From Turritopsis dohrnii (taxonomy: Eukaryota > Cnidaria > Hydrozoa > Anthoathecata > Oceaniidae): a stretch of DNA of 64,000 bases. Location: positions 1-64,000 of the forward strand of contig BQMF02000261.1 in NCBI GenBank assembly GCA_027922465.2, given 5' to 3'. Made by a program: the position numbers and the translations under genes. Of this stretch, positions 1 through 10,248 are shown one piece after another; positions within the stretch are counted from its first letter, which is position 1; each line of letters opens with the position of its first letter. The notes beneath the pieces were generated by a model that saw only the letters and a list, made by a program, of their open reading frames with translations, searched no databases and was not told the DNA's origin.

Positions 1-284
1 GGATATATATGTTACTTGATTTTCAAACTGAAAACTATTTGCTTTACCTTGAGGAGCACTACTCGTGATTATTTGATTTAATTATAAAGCATGTTAATCT
101 TAGTCAATAAGAAAACAGGGTCATAAGCAAACTGTTATCAGAGTTTTCAGAGCTATGAAATCAGTTAGTGTGATATGGGATAGTACGATGATGAAGAAGT
201 GAGGTACTTTCCTCAAGTAGCCAAGAAAAAGATAGATATATCTCAAGGGGAATACAAAGTTGAATAACAACATTGACAAGATAA
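1..284. other. 5' flank of the first gene, no feature seen
   Basis: This AT-rich stretch precedes the first plausible start codon at 285. I see no open frame, tRNA or repeat in it. A promoter could lie here but no motif is distinct enough to call. Confidence 0.4.
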
Positions 285-3200
285 ATGGATTTGGCTGAGA
301 CTGTTCAATGTAATAAGAAAAATATAAAGGTGAGCCTTAAAAGTTATCACTATGTATTGATTACAGATAATCTCATTCTACTGCAAACTGCAGCAAGGAT
401 GATGAGCGTTAACAACTTCTGGTTAATCAAAAAGAGGACTAACTTTGCCAAAATTATATACCTGTAAAATAAATAATGTTTATTCAATTGTTGTATTTAA
501 TTGTTGCTTAAATGACGGTTATATGATGAACATGAAAAAATTAATCTGAATACTGCCTGAAGGATAGTATTTTTCTTCTCTTATTTTTATAGATTGGTTC
601 ATCGCCAACCTATAAACAAGTGCGATGTAGCTCAGCTTTCTCAATAAGACAAAATATTCAGAAAATTCCTTTGACACTGAAAAGTTACTATTTGATTTAA
701 AAATGATATAAAAACCCTTTCATAGGCTATGGTGTTTTTACTGCCACATCCATCAAGAAAGGACAGCCATTGTTGGAGATGAGGGGAACATTACTAAAAA
801 ACAAGCAAGCGCAGCAGCAGGCTTTAAAGTATCGAAAAAGAAAAATTAACTGCTCTATGTTTGATGTGATATTTAAAGAAGAAAAGTTAAGGTAGGATAT
901 TGTAATTACAGAATATAAGACTTGCTATTGTGCACAAAGGTAATAATAAACCTTTTTACTCTTACTACTCTCTACAGAGAAGTTATAATAAACCCATTTA
1001 ATAAATTTGTATTATGAAATGTGATGTATTATGCATATTTTTCTGTAAGAAAGAATGTTAACCAATGGAACTGATCTGATTTACCTTTTATATGGGGAGT
1101 TGTGTTCTAATAGTTTTTCATTATACTTCATAAATATGTACACCCCAGTATATCTTATTTTTAGTATAGATACAACTTTGTCAACAAGTCTTGGAAGATT
1201 TGTCAATGACTCTCCACCAAAATTGGCCAACTGTCTTTTGAAGAAATTTGTGGTGGGAAACATTCCCCATTTATTTTTGGTGGCCATTGTGGATATACTT
1301 CCTGGCTGTGAATTGCGATACAGCTATATATCCAATGATTTATGGTGGCGGTCAGATGTATGTAATACCATTTTTATATATATAATGTTATAATATCAGA
1401 TCGATATTATCGTGATATGTTTTATTGTAATTTTAGGTTAGGTATTGTGCTCCATGTTTCAAACCAGTGGTATGCAATCCAATCTTTTATTTTTTATCCT
1501 AATTTGACAAAAAAAATCAGATAGATTTGTTTGATTAGTTTTATGTTTCTTTGAAGATCTTTTGTTAGCATACTTTTTCATTTAGGAAGTGGAGATAGAG
1601 TTTGTTTCTGAGAGTGATGTACAGGTAAGAACTTTCTTGTTGTTTTATATTAATGGTTAATGGTCAAGTTCTTATGTTTACCTTATCATTTGGACTTTAT
1701 GGGGTCTATTTTGTTTTATTTTTTCTTAGCAAATATGTAGGAATTCTTTTTCTTGCCCATCTTCATTAATTTTATTTTCATGTTAGGTTATTGCGATTGA
1801 GAAAACAAACTCGGAACCTAATTGTAGAGTATGTACTTATGTACAGATTGTGTTTGTTTAGTAGGGATTCTTCTCTGCAGGCATATATCCAACAATGAAC
1901 ATTGCATGTTTATGGAAATAGTCAATGGTTATGAAAGTGAAATACATGTCAAAATTATCCTTGTAGGTTGCTCTAAAAAGATTAATGCCCAATTCTGGTA
2001 AGCACAAACTGATAAAAAGAAGTTTTCTATTCCAACAACAATTCATGGTGATATGTTTAAGGGTGTTGTTTCATTCCTTTGCAGCTAAAGTTACAGCACT
2101 GAAAGAGCCATTCTTCAAAATTGAAGACAAAGAATGGTTAGCTGTTTATTTTATATTTAAATTATGATGTATTTCAGATAAACATTTAAATTTATTCATT
2201 CAGTTTAAGTTGTCCACTTTTCTATGAGGGAAAATTTCCTTCAATTTCAACCAGTTCTGGGGAGTCTCAGTATCCCGAAAGAATAATTCGAATGACTATG
2301 ACTATGGCTACTGTGAATGCTGATGACACAAAGTTTGAAAGACTTAAATGAGGTATTTGTTATGAAAGACTTGCCCATTACAGTTTTAAACATGACTGCA
2401 GATGTACTAAATTATATTCTACCAAAAATTACTCATTTCAGTTCCCCTTCTTCGAAAACTACTTATCGAAAAACTTCCCAAAAGTTCTTACCACAGTCTC
2501 TTGCCTTAAATTAGTTTTTTTGTTTTAGCATTTGACTGGAACTGAGCATAGAAACTATGCAACCAATCCACTGAATTATCAAGTCATCGATGACCTCAGG
2601 TCAAAAACTAATGCAAACTCTTCAATGTAGGTAGTTGGTTCTCTTTCTTATGAATCTTTAGTTTACTTTAGACTTTGAAATATGGAATTATCTGGAGTAT
2701 TAAACATTTTCTTTCATGTCAAAATCTATAGTCACTAAAGCTACTGTTACCATGTCCTTTCCCCATTTAGTTTTGCGATTCTATATGCTACCATGGTGAG
2801 ATTAATGTTATTTTATTCCTAATTTAGTCTTAAGTCTTCTTAAATGTCTTCCTTTTTGCCTGCCCTGCATATCTTTTACATTAAAAAGGTTATCTTATAG
2901 GGTGAAGATAATGTTGCTTGCCCTAGCTGGAAAAAATACAAGTAAATATTGGATGTATTCTCAGGCTTGTTTATTAACTATATCTTCTGAAACCCCAATA
3001 AAATAAAACTTTATGCATTTTCAGAAATGTGCAAGATGTTCCCATTGAGACCATCAAAAGGAATGATGGATAATCTAAACAGTCAAATTTTATGTATATT
3101 TACTGGGAAGGTATAGTCCAGCATTGAGTAACTTCAATTCCAGATTGTTAACCTTAGTTCCTAAAAAACTATTTATATCATTTTCTTTATTAGACGTATT

Positions 3201-6200
3201 GTGAACGACATCAGCAATACAAGGCAGGTGGTAAACAGAAAGGTAACTCACTTAAATCTTCACTATATAGTAAAAAAGTGTTTCGTCTAAATTGCAGCTT
3301 AATTCGGCATAGGGAGGTTAAGAGTTGTTGACGTATGCTCCCCTTATACAGAAGAACAGGAAAGTACAATCATGGATAAAATCCTGGAAATTTTTGATCC
3401 CGCTGAGCGGAGGAAGGTAGAATAGTTTATTTTTACTTACTGAAATTTCAATTTGCTTCGTGCTTTACGATCGAAACAGCTCTTGTAGTATCGGACTTCT
3501 TTTTCTCGTTTGGTGGGACGGACTCTTTTTTTACATTCAGAAGATAAGGTATTCCTCGGAAGCAAATTGATGTTTTGTCTACGTTGAACTGTTTCTTTTT
3601 AGTATTTTGACTACGTTTTCAAAGTATTATTTCCGGAAAGTATGGTGTTATTGTATTGCTTATATGCCAATGTTAGCCATTCCGAGGTACCATTTGGTTT
3701 ATTTGCAATTCTTTTGAAACCCATTATTATTAAAAATTATTAATACTTTTTGTTACTTTTTGTTACAGGCCAGCAGATACTTACAGCAGATATGGCAAAG
3801 ACCTGAGAGTGAAGACGAAGAAGGTAAAGCTTTCACTTTCAGTATTCCCGATTGGTAGATTGCCCAGCGAATTTCAGTCTTATATTATTTATAGTTGCAT
3901 CTGAAGAAGCATTGGAAGCGGAACTAAAGGAAATATTAAATATTAAAGACGTTGAATGGAAAGATGGAGAGAAAGAACAATTTATGGCAGATAACGAGGA
4001 ACGGAACGTTGAGGTTGCTATAGTAGATGACGTGGAACGGAACAATGAGGTTGCTATGGTAGTTGGTGTGGAACAGAACGATGAACTTCCTAGAGTAGAT
4101 TACGCGGTACGGAACGTTGAGGTTGCTATAGTAGATGACGTGGAGCGGAACAATGAGGTTGCTATGGTAGTTGGTGTGGAACAGAACGATGAACTTCCTA
4201 TAGTAGATTACGCGGTACGGAACGTTGAGGTTGCTATAGTAGATGACGTGGAACGGAACAATGAGGTTGCTATAGTAGTTGGTGTGGAACAGAACGATGA
4301 ACTTCCTATAGTAGATTACGCGGTACGGAACGTTGAGGTTGCTATAGTAGATGACGTGGAACGGAACAGTGAGGTTGCTATGGTAGTTGGTGTGGAACAG
4401 AACCATGAACTTCCTATAGTAGATTACGCGGTACGGAACGTTGAGGTTGCTATAGTAGATGACGTTGAGTGGAACAATGAGGTTGTTAAGGCAGTTGGCG
4501 CGGAGCAGAATGATGAACTGGTAGGTAACGTGGAACGGAACGTTGAGGCTGGTATGGTAGTTAATAAGGATCGGAATGATAAGCTTGCTTTGATAGATAA
4601 CGCGGAATGGAATGCTGACGTTGCTATGGTATATGACACAGAAAGGAACGCCCATGTGGAGTTCAATTCAAATGTGAGTGTCACTTTATTATTGTATCAA
4701 ACTTTCCGTAAAGGTAACGGATCGAGTGGGGATTGAACCCACGACCTCTCGTTTGCCGGGCGATTGCTCTACCGACTGCGCTATCGATCCGATGACATTA
4801 CATTACATCTTTATTATTATATTTGCAATTCCGTATAACAAAAGGATACATTAGCTACTTGTTATTTTTTTCTCGTTAATTTCATTCCAGACCTTTCCAG
4901 ATAATAACCTGACCATTCATAAAGAGCAATACGTTAAGCGAAAACCGTAAGTTTTCAATGTGGAGATTACTTATCTGTGTAAACCTTTTTTGTGTATTTT
5001 CATTTGTTTATCCAACATTTTAGCCCTTCCCGTCACAGCAGACAGTGTCCTGTGTCTGTCTGTAAGCAGATTGTCCAAAATTTGCCAAGGCATTTGATGC
5101 TAAAACATAAATGGACGAAGGCAAGCTGTGGTGCTGTTATGGGACAGTTCTCCTTAAGAAAACAATCGCAACCAAAGGTTAAAACGCCAAAAAAGGGAAA
5201 TCAAAAAGACTATCACTTTGCACGGATTTGCCCTGTCAAAGGCTGTTACAAGGTATTGAAAAGATTGCCAAAGCATCTTCTAGTACATCATAAGCTACCT
5301 CGGAATGCGGACTATTACAAACTACTAAAAGAAGCACAAATGTTTAATACCAGCATTCTTCCAGAGACAATTACAAAATCTCCTCGATCGTTATTCTCGA
5401 ATGCCAAAAAACATTCTTCAACTACAGTAAAGATACCCACTACACCTAATTCATCAGAGCCAGTTACGAATTCTCCGCGATTGTTATTCTCAGAAGCCAA
5501 TAAAGATTCTTCAACTACAAGAAACATACCCACTACACCTAATTCATCAGAGCCAGTTACGAATTCTCTGCGATTGTTGTTCTCGAAAGCCAATAAAGAT
5601 TCATCAACTACAAGAAAGATACCCACTACACCTACTTCATCACTCAACAAATATTATGAAAGTGACGATGAGGATCTGTTTTTGGAAGATGAGGATTCAA
5701 AAGACGCAGAATTGCCACGGGATGTGAAAGTTGTTTTGAATGGCTTCGTAAGATACCTACAAAGCCCAGATGGTGGCAACAGAGTATCTTGCGTTCAACT
5801 CAGTGATGATGTAAAACGCATATATTTGGTTTTATGCAAAAACCAACCTTTTTCAATGTTTTTCGATATCAAGCATTTCCGTGATAACTATTTAATGGAA
5901 TATTGCAAATTTCGCAATAGTTTACCGGGAACCATAAAAAAGTACCTGTTATCTGTTGATATCTTCTGCGAATATCTCATTACCGAAAAAGTTGGGATCA
6001 GGGATGTGTCTTCTGCCCAAATACTAGATTTGAAGTTAAAACTTAACGGGTGGAAGAAAAGCTATCAAAAAATGGATCGGAAACGGAAATGGGAGAGAGA
6101 TATTGACGATTTTTCCATGTTGGTCACCCCGGAACAAGTCCAAGCATATGAAAAAAGTGATCATGCTGTTAAAGCGAAAGATTTATTTGCGATACTTAAA

Positions 6201-7595
6201 AGGAGTAATGTCAATATTACGCAAACACAGTATTGTCAGATGAGAGACCATTTGTTTTCGGCGATCCATTTTGCTAATGGTCATCGATCAGGAGTATCGG
6301 CAAACGTTTTGGTTTCGGAGTTTCATGCCGCAAGAAAAGTAGATGGTGTTTATGAAATTTTCGTTAAAAACCATAAGACCTCACACGCATATGGTCCTGC
6401 CGCGATAACTTTAAATGAGGAGGAATATGGCTGGCTCAACATATTCGTCACGAAAGTTCGACCTCAGATAAACTCGAACAGTCCAAACGTGTTCTTGTCT
6501 TGGACTGGATCTTCTATGGATCCGGGTCAAATCAGTCTAAGAATTCACCAACTTTGGGTCAAGGGTGGAATATTTGAGAAGACGCCTGTGAAGAACTTGA
6601 CCTGCAATATTATAAGAAAATCAACAAGCACAGGCATACGAGATAAAGGTCTAGGCTTTAATCAGGAAGTTGCAGACTTAATGGGACACAGTTTGGAGAC
6701 AGCAGAGTCGCATTATTTCATTAGAAGAAAGCAACAAACAGCAGCTAAAGGTGCCGAAATCGTTCGGAAATACTTTCGGACTGTTCCCGAACCTCCAACT
6801 GATTTTGTAGTCACCAAAGACTTGACTACCTCATCCCCAAAGCATTTGTGGACCATTAGTGACATCACTCAACTGAAGGGAATATTTTCCGAAGAAATAG
6901 AAAGGAATCATGTGTCTATGGCAGATGTTAGAGAGAAATTTAATGAATGCTCAAAGTTTTTCGGAACTAGTGAGAAACAGATATATGATAAAGTTAGAAG
7001 TTTGATGCGTTACTCTCCTAAGTGCAAAGTAAGTCTTATCCTAGAATAGAGGTTTATAAGTCCCAGTTTATTTACCTGCTTAAGAGTATTGGTATCCCCA
7101 AATTCTTCAAATGATCTTTTTCTCAATTTCGTTCGTTCAAATGGTTTTCAATGGTCTCACCTTTTTTGTAAATGTTAATTTTTAGAGACAATTACCAACA
7201 TCACCAAGACCAGTGTCTAGCTGCACAGCTACTTTAGTAAGTGTGATGAATTCTTCCCCTGATATTGTGATCCGCTTACTTGTTTTGACATTTCCATATT
7301 TTCAGTAATGCAGCGCATTGTTCTGTGCCATGAACAACATTCTGACTAATGATTCTTTCGTATTACTTTTCGTATTTGACCTTTTAGCAGAATTTTTGCC
7401 CTTCACCGGAAACAAGAAGAAGACTTTTCCCGTAAAGAGATAGAGATATTGAAGGAAAAGTGCAAGGCAATTATTGATGGTGGTCCATTGAACGAACAAA
7501 GGATTCGCACTGCATTAGATGGAGACTTGTCCCAGTATAGCTTTTCCCAGTTAAGGACGAGATTAGATTATGAACGAAAATTGAAAAGGAAATAG
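285..7595 (+). CDS. Multi-exon gene: SET domain + repeat exon + zinc fingers + Crypton-like tyrosine recombinase + SANT-like tail
   Basis: This is a split gene. Exons whose GT-AG borders and phases I could chain are 285-329, 593-683, 726-891, 1165-1357, 1437-1469, 1586-1624, 1787-1828, 1967-1997, 2085-2136 and one starting at 2204. A second chain is 3194-3242, 3313-3416, 3769-3823, 3895-4673, 4891-4946, 5024-7028 and 7186-7236. A last open block ends at TAG 7593-7595. The N-terminal exons encode a SET lysine-methyltransferase domain like KMT5A. The exon at 3895 is a 12-residue repeat. The exon at 5024 holds two zinc fingers and a tyrosine recombinase. Exon links between about 2.25 and 3.19 kb, and the link into the last block, are unresolved: my reading meets stops or a phase mismatch there. 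It could therefore be two adjacent genes or a partly decayed one. The chained phases and the absence of an intervening terminator favour one transcription unit. Confidence 0.6.
593..1357 (+). other. SET methyltransferase domain (three exons)
   Basis: Exons 593-683, 726-891 and 1165-1357 join in phase and read as a SET domain of the KMT5A (SETD8) kind, which in that family transfers methyl from S-adenosylmethionine to a lysine. Visible are the N-terminal GVF turn followed by KKGQPLLEMRG, the core LGRFVNDSP...ANC, the strand HLFLVAIVDILPGCELRYSY, and a final WWR. The usual NHS/NHxC cofactor-pocket motif has Asp where His is normal (RFVND). Catalysis may therefore be altered, and I cannot say whether it is active. 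Confidence 0.7.
1437..2136 (+). other. Series of five micro-exons (31-52 nt) after the SET domain
   Basis: Exons 1437-1469, 1586-1624, 1787-1828, 1967-1997 and 2085-2136 each have a TTTAG- or TGCAG-type acceptor and a GTAAG/GTATG-type donor, and they keep one frame. The first encodes YCAPCFKP, a possible post-SET-like cysteine pair. The others encode short acidic and basic linkers that I do not recognise. Confidence 0.5.
3895..4673 (+). repeat. Tandem-repeat exon: 36-bp (12-residue) unit inside 108-bp higher-order units
   Basis: This exon of the SET/recombinase gene starts after TTTATAG and ends at AAT|GTGAGT. Its centre, about 3,995-4,660, is built from a 12-residue unit of the pattern ERNxEVAxVxxV. 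Three unit variants (ERNVEVAIVDDV, ERNNEVAMVVGV and EQNDELPIVDYA) alternate to make a 36-residue higher-order repeat of about four near-identical copies, then degenerate units. It is acidic and probably extended or fibrous. The array also opens a long antisense frame, which is an artefact. Confidence 0.85.
4719..4790 (-). tRNA. tRNA-like gene or tRNA-derived SINE head in an intron
   Basis: On the minus strand 72 nt fold as a cloverleaf. There is a perfect 7-bp acceptor stem (GGATCGA/TCGATCC), a D-arm beginning TAGCGCAGTCGGTAGAGC, and a 5-bp T-stem GTGGG/CCCAC around TTCAATC. A and B boxes are therefore present. The anticodon arm is poor: only three solid pairs, C instead of T at position 33, and GGC where the anticodon should be. 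It sits antisense in the intron between exons 3895-4673 and 4891-4946. It is more likely a tRNA pseudogene or SINE remnant than an active tRNA. Confidence 0.6.
5024..7028 (+). other. Exon for zinc fingers and tyrosine recombinase domain
   Basis: The exon begins after ACATTTTAG and ends at AAA|GTAAGT. It starts with two fingers of the form CX4C-X9-HX3-4H (CPVSVC...H...H and CPVKGC...H...HH). A serine/threonine-proline spacer with three near copies of a KIPTTPNSSEPVTNSPR-like segment follows (about 5,390-5,640). The catalytic domain spans roughly 5,700-6,770. The first Arg is in GHRSG (6,285-6,287), a Lys in KNHKTSHAYG, the second Arg in NIIRKS (6,615-6,617), His in MGHS (6,687-6,689) and Tyr in SHYF (6,714-6,716). 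The family normally has His three residues before the second Arg; here it is Asn. A SANT/Myb-like segment (LWTISDI...IYDKVRSLMR) closes the exon. Such a domain cuts and rejoins DNA via the Tyr, as in Cryptons. Confidence 0.85.
7186..7595 (+). other. Terminal exons of the SET/recombinase gene
   Basis: Exon 7186-7236 follows TTTTTAG and continues the frame of the preceding exon. A further open block from about 7,390 to the TAG at 7593-7595 encodes a charged tail (KEIEILKEKCKAIIDGG...LKRK). This tail resembles a second small SANT-like or coiled helix. With the acceptor I can see at 7,388 the block would be one base out of phase. The exact junction is therefore uncertain, or the gene is damaged here. 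Confidence 0.5.
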
Positions 7596-7621
7596 TAGAA
7601 AGCAGGAGAGTAGAACAAGTC

Positions 7622-7627
7622 AATAAA
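7622..7627 (+). promoter_or_regulatory. Polyadenylation signal AATAAA
   Basis: AATAAA lies 27 bases after the final TAG and is followed by a GT/T-rich stretch, as expected for the 3' end of the preceding gene. Confidence 0.6.
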
Positions 7628-9944
7628 GTTTGGATTATGTTGTTAGGCTTTGTTATAGTTGGTTTTTTCTTGTTTTTCTTTCGAAGTTGTAAATAGTGAT
7701 TATAGGTTGACCTTGGATAGTTTCGATTCGTCTACATTTGAGTTGAACTGTGATTCATTAAACAACAAAAGAGTTTATTCAGTCACGTCTGAGTATCAGT
7801 AAATGAACTTCTGTTCCATTAAATTTCCTGGATAGATATTCTAACAAAAGCACGTTCTTTAGGAAAGAAATTCCCAACACAACACTCAACCACGTTTTTA
7901 AATACTATGAGAAGATTTTTATATTAGGTTGTATACAATAGGACCTATTGCTTGCTCTTCCAACAAGGTAGAAGTGTATGATTGTATTTTGTTTCAATAC
8001 CCGGCCATTAACTTTGCTTTTACTACCTTAATTGTTCGCAAACTTAGATAAACATGGTTACAACCTCTGGATTGAGCAAAAAGACGGTAGTTGAACTTTC
8101 ATTATGCTGACATGGAATTCTCTGAGTCCCCTTTTATTCGAGCAAATAATTTCGGCTTATTGTGTGTCAATACATTAATACCCAATTCTGTCTGTTAGTC
8201 GCACGAAATGGTAACTCTTAGTTGGGAAGTGGCTTTACGCATTAAGCTTGAAAAACAGTAAACTATTGGGAAAAAGATACTATACCCAGATATCATTACT
8301 CTAAGATCTGAGGATGGTCATTGCAAATGACTAATTTAAGGGCCCAAATCTCGTAATCTAAAAGGAATTACTGACGTCTCTTGGGGTCAACGGGTAAGAC
8401 CACGTACTGGACTAAATTGTTGGTGTTAGACTAATTTCATGGAACTGATTGAATGCCCAAAATGCCTTTGATCCACTTTAATTTTTGACAAAAACCTCCT
8501 TACAACTCTTCACATTTCTCAAAACATATATGGCAAGTACTTTCAAATTCATTTGAAACAGAAACTTTTGAGAAAGTATACACAGTTAGCATGAAATATA
8601 ATGAAATGAATATAGAATACTAAATGACTTATTTTGTAAATTCGAAGGGCATCTCACAAAGGAATACAAATAACCAGCTAAATTGGTTAAATCAACGTTC
8701 GAAAACAGTGGTTCGTCAACAATGGGTGGGGGTTGTGCTTTGCCTCAATGTATTTGATGTTTCCCGGGGGAATTAAATCAGAAGTTTCACAAAAGTTGAA
8801 TAACGAAAATCAATAGATTATTCCAGAATTTTTTGAACTGGCCTCGTACTAAGTAATCAGCTGTTGTTTTAATACATTAGAGCCAACTAAAAGTGAATTG
8901 AAAAGGTAAACTATGGGCTATTAAGGAATTTGCAATACTTCATCGAAATGGATCAGAAAGTTAAGCATTGGTTATCCTTTTACGAGGATTATGTTTATAA
9001 AATGTTTGGTGCCCCGGATAAACTGCATTTACAACTTATACGGACTCCTTTGTAAGGTGTAACGTACAGCCAAACCAGCTTTATCCATAGACGAAATATT
9101 CAGCGTGAAACAGATATAGACCTTTCCCGAATTTCTGTTGAAACACCGTGTTAATGCCTTGTTATGAAGATTTGCCTCTATATTATGTTTTTTATTGTTT
9201 TACTAATTACATCTATTGCTTAGTAATCTTCACTTATTATTTCTATTCCGCAGTGGGATAATTAAAGGCAATTAAAATCTTTAAAACGAGGTCATACTTT
9301 AGGCCATCTTTAATGTTTATTCTCTCCACGTAATCAATATTTGAACCATTTGATTAGATTTCGGAAAATTTCGTGTCGGAAAAAATTTACCAACGGACTC
9401 CTTAATAAAAGCTACGCGAAAAGATGGTGTAAAATGTATCCTTCAACCATTTATTACCGCGGCAGATTTGGACAATTTGCCGTGATATCGGCCAAATAGT
9501 TTGAGATGTCCCGCGGGAGTTTTGAGACTAGTTTTGAAATATCCTGTTGGACATTTTCACTCAAAATGTCCAGGCGGGAGTTTGAAAAGTTTCGGCAAAG
9601 TGGTTCAAAAGCATCCGGACATCCAAACCAGCGGCCGGGAACAAAAATGTTACTCTCTCATGACTTAATTTTTACAGACCATTTAGAATTTTTGAAGAAT
9701 CAACAAACCTCTTAGTCGTAAAATTCCTGCAGCAGGTCCTGATGTCATCTGGCCGGGTGTTTCAAAGATCTTGCAGGACAAAGGAGGCTGGAATTTTACA
9801 TACGCCCAGTCGGACATTTTGAGGGAAAATGTTCGGAGCCGGGTGGTTCAAGACCAGTTTCAAAACTTTCAGTTCAATTTACCTTTCCAGGAAAATTGCA
9901 CAATTTCATCGAACGGCAATCCTCAAGCATACATAATTGCTTTA
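7628..9944. other. Intergenic, no gene recognised
   Basis: AT-rich unique-looking DNA with stops in all frames. A more G-rich patch at about 9,480-9,870 contains repeated fragments such as GGACATTTT and GCCGGGTG that suggest an old, unidentified repeat. Confidence 0.4.
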
Positions 9945-9954
9945 TGAATTATCT

Positions 9955-10238
9955 CAACTTCGTTCCCAGGTCTTCTTCGAAACGAAAGAAAGCCCTGGCA
10001 CAGGCCGATAAAAAATCACCCAAAATATGGGTGATTTTCTCACTCAGCGGTCTTTTTAGGGCCCCCGTGCTTCAAAAACAAATGGCGAGTTATAATGGAG
10101 ATGTCAGGCGTTTGTTTTCAAGAATTCAATTTGCATTGGAAAAAAATGATTTAAATTCATTAGCCAATCAGATTTTATAATGGACCAGCCTGTGCCAGGG
10201 CTTTCCTTCGTTTCAAAGAAGCCCTGGGAACGAGGTTG
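9955..10238. mobile_element. Palindromic MITE with 10-bp target duplication
   Basis: The ends are inverted repeats of about 50 bp: CAACTTCGTTCCCAGG... at 9,955 and ...CCTGGGAACGAGGTTG ending 10,238, with few mismatches. The element is flanked by the direct repeat TGAATTATCT (9,945-9,954 and 10,239-10,248). Inside is a second short palindrome around AATCACCCAAAATATGGGTGATTTT (10,014-10,038). No transposase is encoded. A 9-10-bp duplication is typical of Mutator-like elements, so a MULE-derived MITE is the best guess. Confidence 0.8.
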
Positions 10239-10248
10239 TGAATTATCT

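Noticed and set aside
3936..4655. Long minus-strand open frame of 239 codons
   Set aside because: It is the antisense shadow of the 36-bp tandem-repeat exon; periodic DNA keeps all frames open.
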